Origin: Spinacia oleracea | Taxonomy: Eukaryota; Streptophyta; Magnoliopsida; Caryophyllales; Amaranthaceae | Direction of reading: 5' to 3' | Length of the DNA: 64,000 nucleotides | Assembly (NCBI RefSeq): GCF_020520425.1 | Contig: NC_079487.1 | Coordinates: forward strand, 128,548,385 to 128,612,384 | Shown here: positions 46,784-58,800 of the stretch, piece after piece | How positions within the stretch are numbered: the stretch's first letter is position 1 | Layout: the number at the start of each line of letters is the position of its first letter | Made by a program: the position numbers and the translations under genes | The notes under the pieces: model-generated | What the model saw: the letters and a program-made list of their open reading frames with translations, nothing else | Database searches by the model: none | Told to the model about the DNA's origin: nothing

Positions 46784-46965
46784 AAGTCGGTCTTATGTAT
46801 AATGTGAATTTCTTACTAAATAGTTATACTTTTAATCAAATAGTTAATCAATATGATCAAATAGTTATATTCTACTATTATTAGTTATACTTTCTGATCA
46901 AATAGTTATACCTTTAATCAAATAGTTTATATCAACGGTTTTATGCATATGGCGTTCTCATAGGA
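46784..46965. repeat. ~20.5-bp minisatellite in the same element family as 14060-14290
   Basis: TCTATATAAGTCGGTCTTA opens the block. TAGTTA/TAGTTT then recurs at 46821, 46841, 46862, 46882, 46903 and 46923, alternating 20 and 21 bp. The unit (ATCAAATAGTTATACTTTTA), read inverted, resembles the 21-bp unit at 14.1 kb, and the opening matches the inverted right end there. Confidence 0.6.
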
Positions 46966-47029
46966 GACATGTTTGTACATCAATGCATCCGATATACTCT
47001 GTACTTTGTATATAATGACCTAAATACTA

Positions 47030-47354
47030 CTCCCTTCGTCACTTAATACTCACACATGTTTAACCGGTGCGGAGTTTAAAACATTTGAATTGACTTATTA
47101 ATTTAATGGGTGTTACTTGATAGTGGAGTATTTTTTTAATATAGTTAGTAGGAAATGTGTAAGGGGTGGGAAGTGGTGAGTGTGGAGTGTGAATTTTTAA
47201 ATGATTTTTTGTAGGGAGTATGGGTGTAGTGAGTTAGTATGTAAGTGTGAGAAATAATATGATATTGGTAAAAATTTCCATTTATAAAAGCGGTGCAAGT
47301 ATTAAGGGACAGTCCAAAAAGGAAAGCGGTGCCAGTGTTAAGGGAAGGAGGGAG
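47030..47354. mobile_element. Stowaway-like MITE (325 bp) with duplicated right end
   Basis: It starts CTCCCTTCGTCACTTAATAC and ends AAGGGAAGGAGGGAG, flanked by TA (47028-47029 and 47355-47356). The right terminus is present twice in tandem (AAAGCGGTGCAAGTATTAAG near 47287 and AAAGCGGTGCCAGTGTTAAG near 47324). Confidence 0.7.
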
Positions 47355-47356
47355 TA

Positions 47357-49321
47357 AACAATTTTCCTTGATAGAGTTGGTTTTCTCAACTGGATTAATT
47401 AAAGGTAATATCTTTTCTTATATACCAATTTATCATTGATCGTCGGATCAGTAGACCTGACTAATGGTCGTTTGGATCAGTTAGAAATTTTCGGGTCTCC
47501 TAATTTGAGTCGGTTACTAGTTTAGATCGAGTCCATCTGAATATCGGGCTTACTTTGTTTTGTGGTTAGTCAGATCGGTCTGATTTGGGTTAATATTAGT
47601 TCAGGTCATATCGGATTGTCTCATATAAGATCATATTTTTTTCGAATATATTAGTCAAGTAATTGTTTATAAAACTATCTAGTTTCAGGTCAAACCAGCC
47701 AGGATACTTGGTTCAGATCGATTACGATGTGAACCATTTTCAATTTCGAGGCAAATTCGAGTTATCATTTCAGGTCAAAATCGGGTATCGAATCGGGTGA
47801 ATGTGATGGAGTCAATTTTGCAAGGTTTAAGTTCGTCGGTCATTAATATTTATAATGGATAAGATGGGAGTTCTAAATAATTAGAAAACTATATGATATT
47901 TGTGTATTGACCCACCAAATGATTTTAGAATAAGACTCACTTGGATTTATGTATTGTCGTTCTTTCCTACTCCGTATATGTTTCAATAGTCCAACAAAGC
48001 TCCACATACTCCGTAACTTAAATTTGGCAATTCCGATAACAAAAAAACGAGAGAAAGAAAATGGGAAAACAAAAATTGTGGTAGTAATAAGATCTTATAA
48101 CTTGGATCAGTTTTCACGTGCTCGATCATGAATGTGACTTTTCAAATTTTGCGAGATTCATTATATTTTTAAAACAAAAAATCTTTCGTAAATAAATGTT
48201 AGACAAAAATTGTCAGAACTTATTGTTTTTTTTGTTGGTTGCCCTTAAAGCCAATTGCATGTGTTTTAGCTACTTATCTTGGCTGTCTAAGCCTTCAAAT
48301 TTGTGGTTGTATATGTGGGGAATCCCTCTTTTCCCTATCACTTTCTCTATGATTCTCACTATCAATTCAAACCGGCAAATTCATACTTATCTCCGAGTTT
48401 TTCCTATTACAGTATCACACCCATGTAGTACTACCATATATTATAGTCGGTTTATATGTTAAAATTACGTCATGCAATCAATAGTCCCTATCTGCCACGC
48501 ACAATTCAATTCTCAACATTGAATTGGTGTGAGTGATATACTTGTATAGTCGTATATGACACTGTAAAAACCATCTATAGTAATTAGATGGTCAAACTCG
48601 TCTAATCCCAACCAGATCCACTCGACCAGTACATTTCAACATGTACGTTTCAATTTTTTCTGACCCAACCCACCCTGACCCTCACTCGTGCTGGTCAACC
48701 AACTCCGACCAACAATCCAACAGTTTCATCCAAAATCCACCCGACCTGCCTCGTTGGCCATTTCAAGTCATAATAATGGTGTATGGATGAGAAAATATCA
48801 CGAAAAGGCAAAGACTAGTGAAACAATGGAGTAAAAGAATCTAAAAGTTCAAATTGAATTTGTCCGAACCACAAAGGATGGAATGGCCCCTTATCCTATC
48901 ATCAACAACTTTGGGTAGCTTTTCGGTTGGCGTACGGGCTAACTCCTTTGGTATTATTCATTAGATTTTTCCATCAAATTAACCAAAACAAAAAATGAGG
49001 AAATTTCTTGTATCTTAAGGTTTATGATGTTGTTAATTAGGTACGGAAATTTAGATACTGAATACGTCCATGTTAAGGGTCCTTTTTTAGTATAAGAAAG
49101 TAACAAGAAGAATATATTTTTGCTTCCTTTTCTTCTATTTTGGGAAATTTCCCTCCTAGTAAAACAAAGGTATTTGGAACCATTTTCCCATTTTGGAGAG
49201 AAAATTAAGAGCGTATGTCTTATGTAAACAAAAAATTTAAATGAAAATAAGTTAAAAAGTAAAAATTGGTTAAAAAAACAAGTTATATGTGTTCTTACAA
49301 TGCGCTGGTTAAGACCAATGA
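47357..49321. other. Intergenic, 'GGATCAG/TCGGGT' repeats, no gene recognised
   Basis: 47430-47830 is rich in GATC(G/A)G and CGGGT motifs, and 48570-48780 in ACCCAACCC/CGACC motifs, as in the ends of non-autonomous elements, but no clean inverted ends were found. ORFs at 47949-48131 and 48196-48462 are unrecognised. Confidence 0.4.
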
Positions 49322-49440
49322 TGTTTTGGCCTGGTGGTTAAGACTGAGGGTATGTGCATAGGTCTCAGGTTCGAATCCTCCGCCCCCATTTGTAATTTAT
49401 ATTGCCCTTGTGGCTCATTTGACCAAAAACAATGCGTTGA
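49322..49440 (+). mobile_element. tRNA-derived SINE-like element
   Basis: TTGGCCTGGTGGTTAAGAC (box A-like, from 49325) and GGTTCGAATCC (box B, 49368-49378) have tRNA-like spacing. A non-tRNA part ending GGCTCATTTGACCAAAAAC follows. Compare the related head at 9427-9594. Confidence 0.6.
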
Positions 49441-51960
49441 TTAATTAATAGCTTACATAAACATTTTAATAAATCGAGCGCACATTAAGTAATTGAATGA
49501 CGGCTCGCTCTATTCCTCTCTTCTATTTCTCTATTTTAGCTCACATCTCCTACCTCCTCCATTTTCACCCTAATATATGAACTTTTAAGTAATTTAGTAA
49601 CGGCGAATTGAGGAATTAAAAATCAAGCTCGGACTTTATCGGTGTCGCATAATATAACGCTGATCTTATGATTTTATTAGGAAATTTGTATAATTTTTCA
49701 AGATAATTGTTTACTTTATGCTTAATAAGCTATACCGTGCAGGATAATTTTAGTATAAACCGAAGACAGTCAATAAATTTTGAATACGAACAACTTAATA
49801 CGGAATTCGATTAGGTAAATGGATAACCAATCCTTCCAAATATAGAGATGATTTATTTTTAAAACAAAACTGAAAAAAAGCAAAGCCTAAGAAACAATAC
49901 AAATTTGGTAAGCTTCCCCATAGTGTGATCCTTGACATGCTCTTATCCACATAAGTAGTGGGCAATTAGGCAAAGTTCTTGCCACCACCAAGTGTCGCGA
50001 TTCCCAAGGCTTATCACTAAAATACAAATCACAAAAAAAAGTATTATTACTCCGTAGTTAGTAAGTAATTAAATTAATACATGTAATTAAACTACCAATG
50101 ATTTGTACCAAGTATTTTAGTCTTATAGAATTTTAGGAAAAGACATGTCATGAACCGCATGTTTACGACAAGCTAAAGGCAAGCCACATCTACGCAACCA
50201 AACACCCAAAATTAAATATGATTTGATTAATACGGATCGACTACTTTGTATCGTTTTTTGGTTGGTTGCTACAATTATTACTTAATTAGGTTTTGTGGCC
50301 AAGTACTATGAATGTCAATCACTTTGGTTTACCTTAATTTTGTCGTGCTTTATTCCTGCGGACGTACAATACGTACTATAATTTATCCGCAATAACAATA
50401 GTTTGATCGATTAATATAAATGTTTATATGTATAGATTAGACGTATTATACAAAGTGTGAGAATTTTAAAATTATCTCCAATTATTAAGTATAAGTGGAG
50501 GAGAAATGTTGAGATTGAGCAATGATCGATGATGAGGAGTGAAATGTATGTTCTACTAATTATACCATGTATATTCATTGAACATAATGTTTAAAGTAGT
50601 TTTTTCTAATTAACTCTTTAAGATAATGAAGGCAGCACATAAGCCAGATTCGGTCAATAAACCTAATCATGTATTTGTAATTTGATTCTTTGAAGTTAGT
50701 ATAAAAAAACGAATTATATGTGTAAATATGATAGTAAGAAGGTGTAATAAACGGGCAAAAGGATAAACGCTTAAAGCTAGCGGTACAATGTGCAAGGATT
50801 TTGAGCTACTTTCATCTATGGAGTAGCAGGTATGATCATACTAGTAAATGGAAATGAATTACGGAGTACTTCATACCATGTATAATGTTCGACCAACAAC
50901 AACATTCTATAAATATCCGTTTTAAGGTAGTTAGGTACCATCAAAACAGTGAAAATAAAATCTTTCTTAATACTGATAAAACACATTTTATCTAGGGTGA
51001 AAATAACGGAGAAGGGGAAGTATAATAAACGCAATTGCCGGCCCAATAATGTAACGAGCCCTACAAATTGATCTCGTTACTTCTTGTAGGATAAATTAGT
51101 TGTAGAATGACGAGTGTATAAATGCCAGAGTGTGTACAACACAAAGTGATTGTACAATTGTAAGACAAATGACAATTGTTTTTGCTTTTAATTTGGGTAA
51201 GAAGGGGTTACGTGGAAGTATAAGATGCATGACAAATGGCAAAGGGATAAAAAGGAGTAAAAAAATAAATAAGGTGATGAACTAGTGCACGTCAACGGCA
51301 GCGTAGAAGTACTCACTACTCACTTCCCAACCAATCACCACATTCAGATACTCTCTCTCTCTCCTCTTACTAGCCTCGTATTCTGAGTTAGCCAATCATT
51401 TTGCTCCACCTCATTCTTCATCTCTGAGTAATAAATATTTTTTATTTTTTTAATAAAATAATGGGTAAAATGACCTTTGCATAAAATTGCCCCTATGTTG
51501 TGGTCTATATATGTCAACTACCTGCATCCTTTTTGGCCCAACTATCTCATGCCCATTTCTGTGGACCCCATTTCTAAAAGGAGCTGGAGCTGTTCTTCCA
51601 GATCAGATTTAGATCTTTAATTTTGCAGCCGTAAAACAAATTAGTGACAAGTGGCTTACTTATTTACTGCGTAATGGATGAACTCATCATAAAGTTTAAG
51701 GTTACGTTCCAACTTTGGACACCTCCCTTTCATTTTTGGAAAGGTTATTAAGGAACTCAATGCATCCGCCCTTTTTTTTTAACTGAATGAATTTGTATGG
51801 AATTGAATTGGACTATGATATTATTAAAACTCTAAAGTAAAATATGTCATATATATTATTATTTTGTTCTATATGATATCACATCATACATCTATATAAA
51901 CGAATAAGCGGTGTGATTTTAGCAATTCAAATTAAATTCCACTTAAAATAAAAACAAAAG
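49441..51960. other. Intergenic, no gene recognised
   Basis: AT-rich. A CT-rich patch at 51345-51420 could be a transcript leader, but no ORF follows. A minus ORF at 50816-51046 is unrecognised. Confidence 0.45.
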
Positions 51961-52195
51961 TCTGACTTGAACCTGTAATCTCTCATTAACAATGTGAAAT
52001 AAATATCATATAAGTTAGGCATTTCTAAACAAGTTTATGTGCCACATGACGCTCTGTTTGTGAATATTTCATTTCACGTAAACTTTATATATTTAAAAAT
52101 TTAGAAATGGAGCATGTATAAGATTCGATCCCGCAAGCTCACGTTTAAACAATGAAGTGTTTGCCATTGAGCTATAACACATTACATGCTATCAT
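51961..52195 (-). mobile_element. Two tRNA-like (SINE head) fragments
   Basis: On the minus strand TAGCTCAATGGC (box A-like) and GGGATCGAATC (box B-like) lie in 52190-52110, and AGGTTCAAGTCAGA (box B-like) near 51974-51961. They do not fold as complete tRNAs and are read as SINE relics. Confidence 0.35.
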
Positions 52196-54589
52196 TGTTA
52201 AAAAAAAAACTAATAAATGTAATAAAAATGAATTGATTAATAATTTTTCAAAATACAAAATAAGAATAATATAAATGTTACTAATGCAGTAACCCGAGGC
52301 ATCGCCCAGACCTAAAAACTAGTTTTATATTTAAAATGAGTGACTTTAGTATCAAAACTATAAAACAAAGACTAAGGTGAATCTGAACAAAGTGCAAAAC
52401 ACTAATTCTTAATTCTTAAATGGATATAGTCTACACTAAATTTATTATGACCCATGCGTAAAACAAGTCAACACTTAAATTACTAAAGTCAATGGATTTT
52501 TAATTTAACCCTTGGGAAATTGAAAAACCGAGATGTTATGGTGGCGTAATTGATGACAAATTCATCAATCTAATAAGTGACTGGTAAGTGATAAGCTTGA
52601 ATCGTTGATGTTTATCACCGTCCTGTTTCTTGTTTTAGTTCCTTCACGCATTTGTTATGCGGTATGCCTTATTGTAGTGTATGCGATGATCATATAGTGT
52701 TGGATGGGCATTGACTCGATCTATAATAGTATTATCCATCATATGTGGAAAAAGCTACTTTTAGAAGGAAAAGGTTGATGGCCATGGAATCTTTTACACT
52801 TCTAGCCGAACTAACTATTGTATTAGCACCTTAAAAAAAAAAAACTATTGTGTTAGTACTTCGTAAGCAATTGATTGTTGGCGGTTGGATGGTTTATTTT
52901 ACTTATTTAACTGACAATTTAACTATTTTATTTGTTATAAAATATGTTTGATAAAATTTGTTGTTGGATCTAATTAACAACTTCTACCACTAAATTTAAG
53001 TTAAAAGGAGCTCAAAGTAGCTTTCTCACTTTGATTGTTTGACCAAATGAGAAACACAAAAGTCAAGTCAAAAAAATAAAACCCAATAAATTTAAAAGTT
53101 ATTCATCAAACAAGGTCTAATTTTAAGTCGATGTCAGGTCGTGAGAGATTAGCTTAAATTTACATTTACATTTATACTAGGATTTCATTAATTAGCGGGT
53201 AATATCTTTTTGAGTTGTTTCCTAATAAGGAGATTAGCTAGAATCTCTCTTGTTTAATGTTTTATCTTGAATTATGATTTATGAAATAGAACTTAAATTG
53301 AGTACGAAGTAGTTAAAAACTATGGAGTACAAGCTTAAGACTGTATGGATTATTTAATTATTTACTAGAATCCTATTACGTGTTATTAAGTAAAATAATC
53401 AGGTATGGGTTGATCCGACCATAAAGATTCTTAAACCGCGCACTATGTGTTTCTACTTTCTAGTACATCGTAAATTAGAGCTTATTCAAGCAACATATCA
53501 TATTGTTAATTATGTGCTCCCTCTCCCCTCCTCCCGCGAAAAAATATAAAAAACATAAATTAGGTATGAAATTAATAACTACATACTTTGTACCAACTAC
53601 CAAGTATGTAGTATCTTTGTTAGACATAATCAGTGTGAATGGGTGATGGTCTTGCATAGATGATATATGATCATGAACTACGTAGTAAAAACATTTTTTG
53701 TTTTGAGATTTACGACTGAACAACCCTATAATAAAAACTTTAGTTAACAAATTGACTAAAAAAAATAAAAAAATCATAAAAAATCGAACGATGCATCATT
53801 TATTTATCTATTGTTCTAGCTGGAATGGACAAAATAGAGGAGTCATGAAATGTAGTGGTATCACATATCATACTCCATACATTCACATTTTAAAAACACT
53901 TCCCCAAAATGCAATCTAAACCTTATCATTGTGATTTATAATTCAATGTTTTAGAAGATATGCGATCTCTTTCGTGCTTGTAGTAAAATCTTTACTTAAG
54001 ATCATATTCTTGTTGCTCCTCAACAAGCAAAATCACGATCCTTATATAATATTATTATTATTATAAAATAAACAAAATACAACTGCATGCATCGAATAAT
54101 TATTAGCACTTGTAGACCAAGTATTAGTAGTAGTGAGATTATTATAATCATATCATAAACTTGGTTTAATTTTATTAGAAACAGGGGATGAACAGGGCAA
54201 AGATTTATTATGTCACACAAAATATTTTATACAACCCCCAAATATTTGGAGATGGATTTTTAATATAAATTTATCTTATTTTGGTAATCCAAAGTGTTGC
54301 TAGGTTGTTGTTGTTCGAGAACCCATCTAACTTTCCTAGAACCATCCATATTAACCACGTGTCCAAATATATTCAAGAAACGTAAACTAAAGCTTACCAA
54401 CCAACCAATATTGACCCTCCTCTTTCCAAATATTTTTGGTGAAAATCCTACTCTAGAAACCAATCTATTTATAAAGATTATAAAATCTAGTTAATCTACA
54501 ATATCTAGTGAAATTGTCGTATATTTTGACGTAGTGTAAACATATTACAAATTTTCGTTTATAGTTATACTATGGTATAAACCAACATA
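52196..54589. other. Intergenic, no gene recognised
   Basis: AT-rich sequence with scattered chance ORFs (53475-53777, 54020-54220 and 54260-54463 on minus) lacking any recognisable domain. Confidence 0.45.
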
Positions 54590-54725
54590 AGTTGGTGGAG
54601 TTGGTGGGAAACTCACCTTAGGTCGAGTCCCATCAGCTACAAAAATGCTTGGAGTGACTTAAGTGAATACCTGCGTAGCTGGACTGGTTAACCTGTGCGA
54701 GGTGTTACTCCGCATTCTATTGGAC
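54590..54725 (+). mobile_element. Possible SINE relic
   Basis: AGTTGGTGGAGTTGGTGGG followed 20 bases later by GGTCGAGTCCC gives box A/box B-like spacing. The downstream part GAATACCTGCGTAGCTGGAC is unfamiliar. Confidence 0.35.
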
Positions 54726-54891
54726 TTATTTGACTGAACTTATTTTATCTGAAATAAGTCTAACTGAACAAAGCCTAATTATTGCTTGAAACATACTCCA
54801 TATTTCTTTCTATTTCTATTTCATTAGAAAATTCCAAAAGAACGTTTTTGACATGAAATAAAATAATCTATATACACTACAACAAATCATA

Positions 54892-55150
54892 CTTTCTCCG
54901 TCTTTTAATACTCGCAACGTTTGTTAGTTTCACGCATGCCAATGCACAACTTTGATCATTTATATTTTAAATTCTCTTTATGCAAAAATTATAAAAATTT
55001 GATATTTTGAAAATACACATTGAGACGAATCTAACAAGATCCCACATGACTATGTTTTATCTTATATAAAAAGCAATAAGAATAGTCAAAGTAGATTATA
55101 TGAATAGTGAAAAAAGTCCAAACGTTGCGAGTATTAAAAGACGGAGGAAG
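54892..55150. mobile_element. Stowaway-like MITE (259 bp)
   Basis: Ends CTTTCTCCGTCTTTTAATAC and GTATTAAAAGACGGAGGAAG are inverted repeats flanked by TA (54890-54891 and 55151-55152). Same family as 1510-1769. Confidence 0.85.
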
Positions 55151-55600
55151 TATTATTTTTCGAGGGTACCACCTCGACGTTGTAGTGAGAGTTGATTTCA
55201 TAAATGGTAAATAGGTCATTTTAAAGTGATATATAACTTCCTGATGGAATGATTTACTTATTTGATGGACTAAAAATATTTCATATTAGCAATTGTAAAA
55301 GGGTTGCATTTTTAATGCCTTTTTCTTAACTATTATACACATACTCTCCGTTTTAACTACTATGTCAAATTCTTACTAGTATGTTGCGCGCATAGCTAAT
55401 GGGAACATAGTCGTAGTTCAAATGTAGAATGAGTCTTTGAGAAGTAGGCAGATACAACTAATGAACTACTATAAAACATACTAGCATTCCTAATAGTAAA
55501 TATGAATGGGTTAATAATAAGGATTTGTGATTTTCCTTCTACGTCAACGAAAGTTCTTATTCTTAACCAACTTTGGTGAGAATTTACCTTACGTCATCGT
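55151..55600. other. Intergenic upstream of the kinase gene
   Basis: AT-rich, nothing recognised. Confidence 0.4.
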
Positions 55601-55787
55601 TTAAGAAACTTTCCTTTTTTATTTTTTTCCTTTTTCACACCTCTATATATACCACACGCCCTCTCTCTTTATTTGGTCCATGTCAAAAACACTTTTAAAA
55701 AAAAAAATCAGAGCCGAAAAGAAAAACAGAGTAAATTAAAAAACAGAGTAAATTAAAAAAACAAGAAAGCTTAACATCGAAGCTATA
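55601..55787 (+). promoter_or_regulatory. MAPKKK core promoter and leader
   Basis: TATATATA at 55644-55651 lies ~137 bp before the ATG and is followed by a CT-rich start region (CCTCTCTCTTT). The leader is purine-rich, with GTAAATTAAAAAAACA repeated twice just before the gene (55731 and 55747). Confidence 0.6.
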
Positions 55788-57431
55788 ATGGAAGTTGAGA
55801 AGAAGCAAAGCTCAAACTGGGTCCGTGGGAAGTTGATTGGAAGAGGTTCGTACGGTTCAGTTTGCATCGGAATTAGAGAATCAGACGGCGGTCGTTTCGC
55901 GGTGAAGTCTGCGGACAAGAATTCCCCTTCTTCAATGGAAGCACTACAGAACGAGATTGAAATCCTCCGCTTTCTCTCTTCATCATCACCGTTCATCGTG
56001 GAGTGTTACGGCGATGACGAAACGGGGAATCTTCACTTGGAGTATCTCCCCGGTAGCGACGTGGCGAAATCCGGCGGAATTGGCGTCGGCATCGACGACG
56101 TGGAGTTAATCCGATCGTACGCGTGGTGTTTGGTGATGGCGTTGAAGGAGGTTCATTCAAAAGGGGTTGTCCACTGTGATGTGAAGGGGGGTAATGTTTT
56201 AGTGGGGTCCACTAAGGGAGTCGTTAAACTATCTGATTTTGGTTCGGCGAAGAAACTTGATGATCATCATGATCAAAAGATTGTGCCACGTGGGAGTCCA
56301 CTTTGGATGGCCCCTGAGGTTGTCCGAGGTGAATCACAGGGTTGCGAGTCGGATATTTGGTCTCTTGGTTGCACGGTGCTCGAGATGTTCACCGGAGTGC
56401 CAGCGTGGAAGGATTGCGGGGTGGCCCACACTCTGTTTCAAATTGGGTACTCTGATGACCTGCCTGAGTACCCTCCTCACCTACCCGAACTCGCTAAAGA
56501 CTTCTTAAATAAGTGCTTGATTCGCAACCCCGAACAACGATGGAGCTGCGATCAGCTGTTGCAACACCCATTCTTACTCCCTGTACCCGCCTCTATGATT
56601 GCTGAATCTTCTCCAAGAAGCATCTTTGATTGGCAGAATCTTGATTTCTCAGATGACGAGGAAGAATCATCACCATCACCATCCCCATCATCATCATCAT
56701 CGTGCTATGATGTAGTCGATGAAATTTCAGTTAGGGACAGAATTGGTGAATTGGCAACAATGTCAGGGGCAAATTGGGAAAGTGACGGTTGGGTGGAGGT
56801 AAGAAACTTGAGGAAGGAGAAAGAAGAGGTTTCGGAGGGGACAAGTTGGGAATATTCCGATTCGGAGGAGGAGAATGTATTAAGTGGAGGGGTAAATTGG
56901 GAAACTCACGATGATGATTATCCCACGTGGTTTAATTTAAGTTGTGATAATGATAATGGAGAAGATGATGAGGAGAGCAGTATTAGCGGTGTAGACGGCG
57001 GTGATCGGTGCGGTCACGGTGATTCATATGGTGGGGATAGGAGAGAGAAATTAGTATCATTAGTTTTATCTTCATTGATTTTATTAGTTCTATTGTATTC
57101 TTCTTCCTCCAGAAATAAAAATAGTGACAGTAAATATGAATACTTCATTGGATCGTATTATTATTTCATCTATATTTCACGTTTCTTAATTTCAATAAAT
57201 AACTCGATTTACAATAATGTCTCTCCATATCTTAAAAAAAAAAATTGTGAAATTAGTCGGGATATTGGAGCAAGTAGCAGTAGACTACCAGTATTATTAA
57301 TTCTGAAGGATCGAACGAGTTTACTAATCAAAAGTCAATACCTGTTTTTTTTTTTTTTTTTGATAATCAGTCAATACCAAGTCAAAGTCTACCACATTGG
57401 TGTGCTACCTATTTTAGATAAGTATTCCTAA
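55788..57431 (+). CDS. MAPKKK15-21-type protein kinase (MAPKKK17/18-like)
   Basis: A single exon of 547 codons. The Ser/Thr kinase domain spans about 10-263, with GRGSYGSV (18-25), FAVK Lys40, HCDVKGGNV (Asp131), SDFGSAKK (149-155), APE (175-177) and the last-lobe RNPEQRWSCDQLL. HCD instead of HRD makes it a non-RD kinase. The motif set resembles the plant MEKK-like MAPKKK15-21 group; members such as Arabidopsis MAPKKK17/18 are ABA-induced and act through MKK3. After the kinase come Ser/Glu-rich tracts with Trp motifs (GANWESDGW, GTSWEYSDSEEE, GGVNWETHDDD), then a hydrophobic stretch at 421-437 that could span a membrane. The last ~105 residues are AT-rich low-complexity translation through a T17 run (near 57345), so the true end or an intron there is doubtful. 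Arabidopsis relatives have about 340-450 residues. Confidence 0.85.
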   Translation: MEVEKKQSSNWVRGKLIGRGSYGSVCIGIRESDGGRFAVKSADKNSPSSMEALQNEIEILRFLSSSSPFIVECYGDDETGNLHLEYLPGSDVAKSGGIGVGIDDVELIRSYAWCLVMALKEVHSKGVVHCDVKGGNVLVGSTKGVVKLSDFGSAKKLDDHHDQKIVPRGSPLWMAPEVVRGESQGCESDIWSLGCTVLEMFTGVPAWKDCGVAHTLFQIGYSDDLPEYPPHLPELAKDFLNKCLIRNPEQRWSCDQLLQHPFLLPVPASMIAESSPRSIFDWQNLDFSDDEEESSPSPSPSSSSSCYDVVDEISVRDRIGELATMSGANWESDGWVEVRNLRKEKEEVSEGTSWEYSDSEEENVLSGGVNWETHDDDYPTWFNLSCDNDNGEDDEESSISGVDGGDRCGHGDSYGGDRREKLVSLVLSSLILLVLLYSSSSRNKNSDSKYEYFIGSYYYFIYISRFLISINNSIYNNVSPYLKKKNCEISRDIGASSSRLPVLLILKDRTSLLIKSQYLFFFFFLIISQYQVKVYHIGVLPILDKYS

Positions 57432-58541
57432 GTTTCTATTAGATCAATAGGTGATAAGCGGTTGTTTGGTTATTAATTGTTATTTTATTAAAAAAGTAGA
57501 TATGATAGGAGTTAGTGGTTTATTTTTTTAATTGGTTGAAAGAGTGTGTGGGAACAAAAAAAAATTAGTGAGAAGAGAAAAAATATAATAATTGTGGGTT
57601 CGTTCATAATTTAGAAGTATAACAACTAATATGGGACGGATGAGATATTTCTATTTGCAACGTGATGATTTATTTGTTATAAATAGACTTGTATGCTTAA
57701 TACGGAGTATACGTGATACGTCAATTCAAAACAATTGGGCTGTTATTATAAATGGGAAAATAACCAACAATTTAAGTCATACTAAATCAAACTAAACTAA
57801 ACCATCACATTCCTTTAAAAAAATAAATAAAAAAAAACTAAAAAAAAACTAAACCATCATTAAAATAGTTGGAAGAATGATAATACAAGGTATAAGCGCG
57901 CAAGGTGAATCATTATGAAGTCGAAATTCAAAATCACATGAGGAACTAGACTCAATAACAAGTTGGACAAGACAAATAAGTTGGGTTAGCTATGAGTTAG
58001 TTAGTTGTAACCTCTAAGTTAGAAAATTACAACAAAAAAGAAGAAAAGTCATTAGTAGTATATACTATATACCAATGGGCATCAGTTAGGTGTGCATGTA
58101 TATAATGTGGGTTGCTAGTAATATGGAGATTAGGTACACTGCAACTCGAAAACAAAGCAAGTAGCTAGTAATATTCAAAATGAATGGTACAACGAACCTA
58201 GCTAAGCAAAGTCAAGAAACAAAGAATTGACCAAATTAGTTAGATATTTTTCAAAGTTATTTCTTTTATATGAAAAATAAGTTAAGAAAAGTCTTCTTTC
58301 AAACTGTAACCCAATTTATTAAGAAAAAGAAAATAAGAAAACTTACTATCTAGAACGGTCAATGCCTTGATGGGTCTAAACAAAATGATCTACCGCCGCA
58401 ACTGACAACATAGTCAGTTGCACAATTGACTTATCGATACATATATTTCGAACTTACAATGTCTAAATCAATTAACAACTGCTTGATATCATCTAATAGT
58501 AGTACGCTTTACCCTATAAAATATTAATGACCAATAAGTTA
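57432..58541. other. Intergenic, no gene recognised
   Basis: 57600-57650 carries an end of the short Stowaway-like family (ACAACTAATATGGGACGGATG). Otherwise AT-rich. Confidence 0.45.
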
Positions 58542-58800
58542 CTCCCTCCGTCCCTTAATACTCGCACCGTTTTGACTGGACAAGTTTGCCAATGCACAAC
58601 TTTGACCACCAATATCTTTAACTACATATCATAAAAACTTATAAAAATATTAATATTTTAAAAATATATATTGAGATGAAGCCAACAAAATATTATATAC
58701 TAACATTTGTTTTCATATACTATAAATAAAATAGGGTTAAAAAGAATTATGTGAATAGTGCAAAAAGTCAAACGGTGCGAATATTAAGGGATAGAAGGAG
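58542..58800. mobile_element. Stowaway-like MITE (259 bp)
   Basis: Ends CTCCCTCCGTCCCTTAATAC and ATATTAAGGGATAGAAGGAG are inverted repeats flanked by TA (58540-58541 and 58801-58802). Its interior matches 1510-1769 read on the opposite strand (CAATGCACAACTTTGACCAC). Confidence 0.87.

Noticed and set aside
49322-49440. Functional tRNA genes (also 9427-9594, 52108-52190, 54590-54725)
   Set aside because: Box A/B-like sequences are present but no complete cloverleaf with a paired acceptor stem could be built; they fit SINE heads better.
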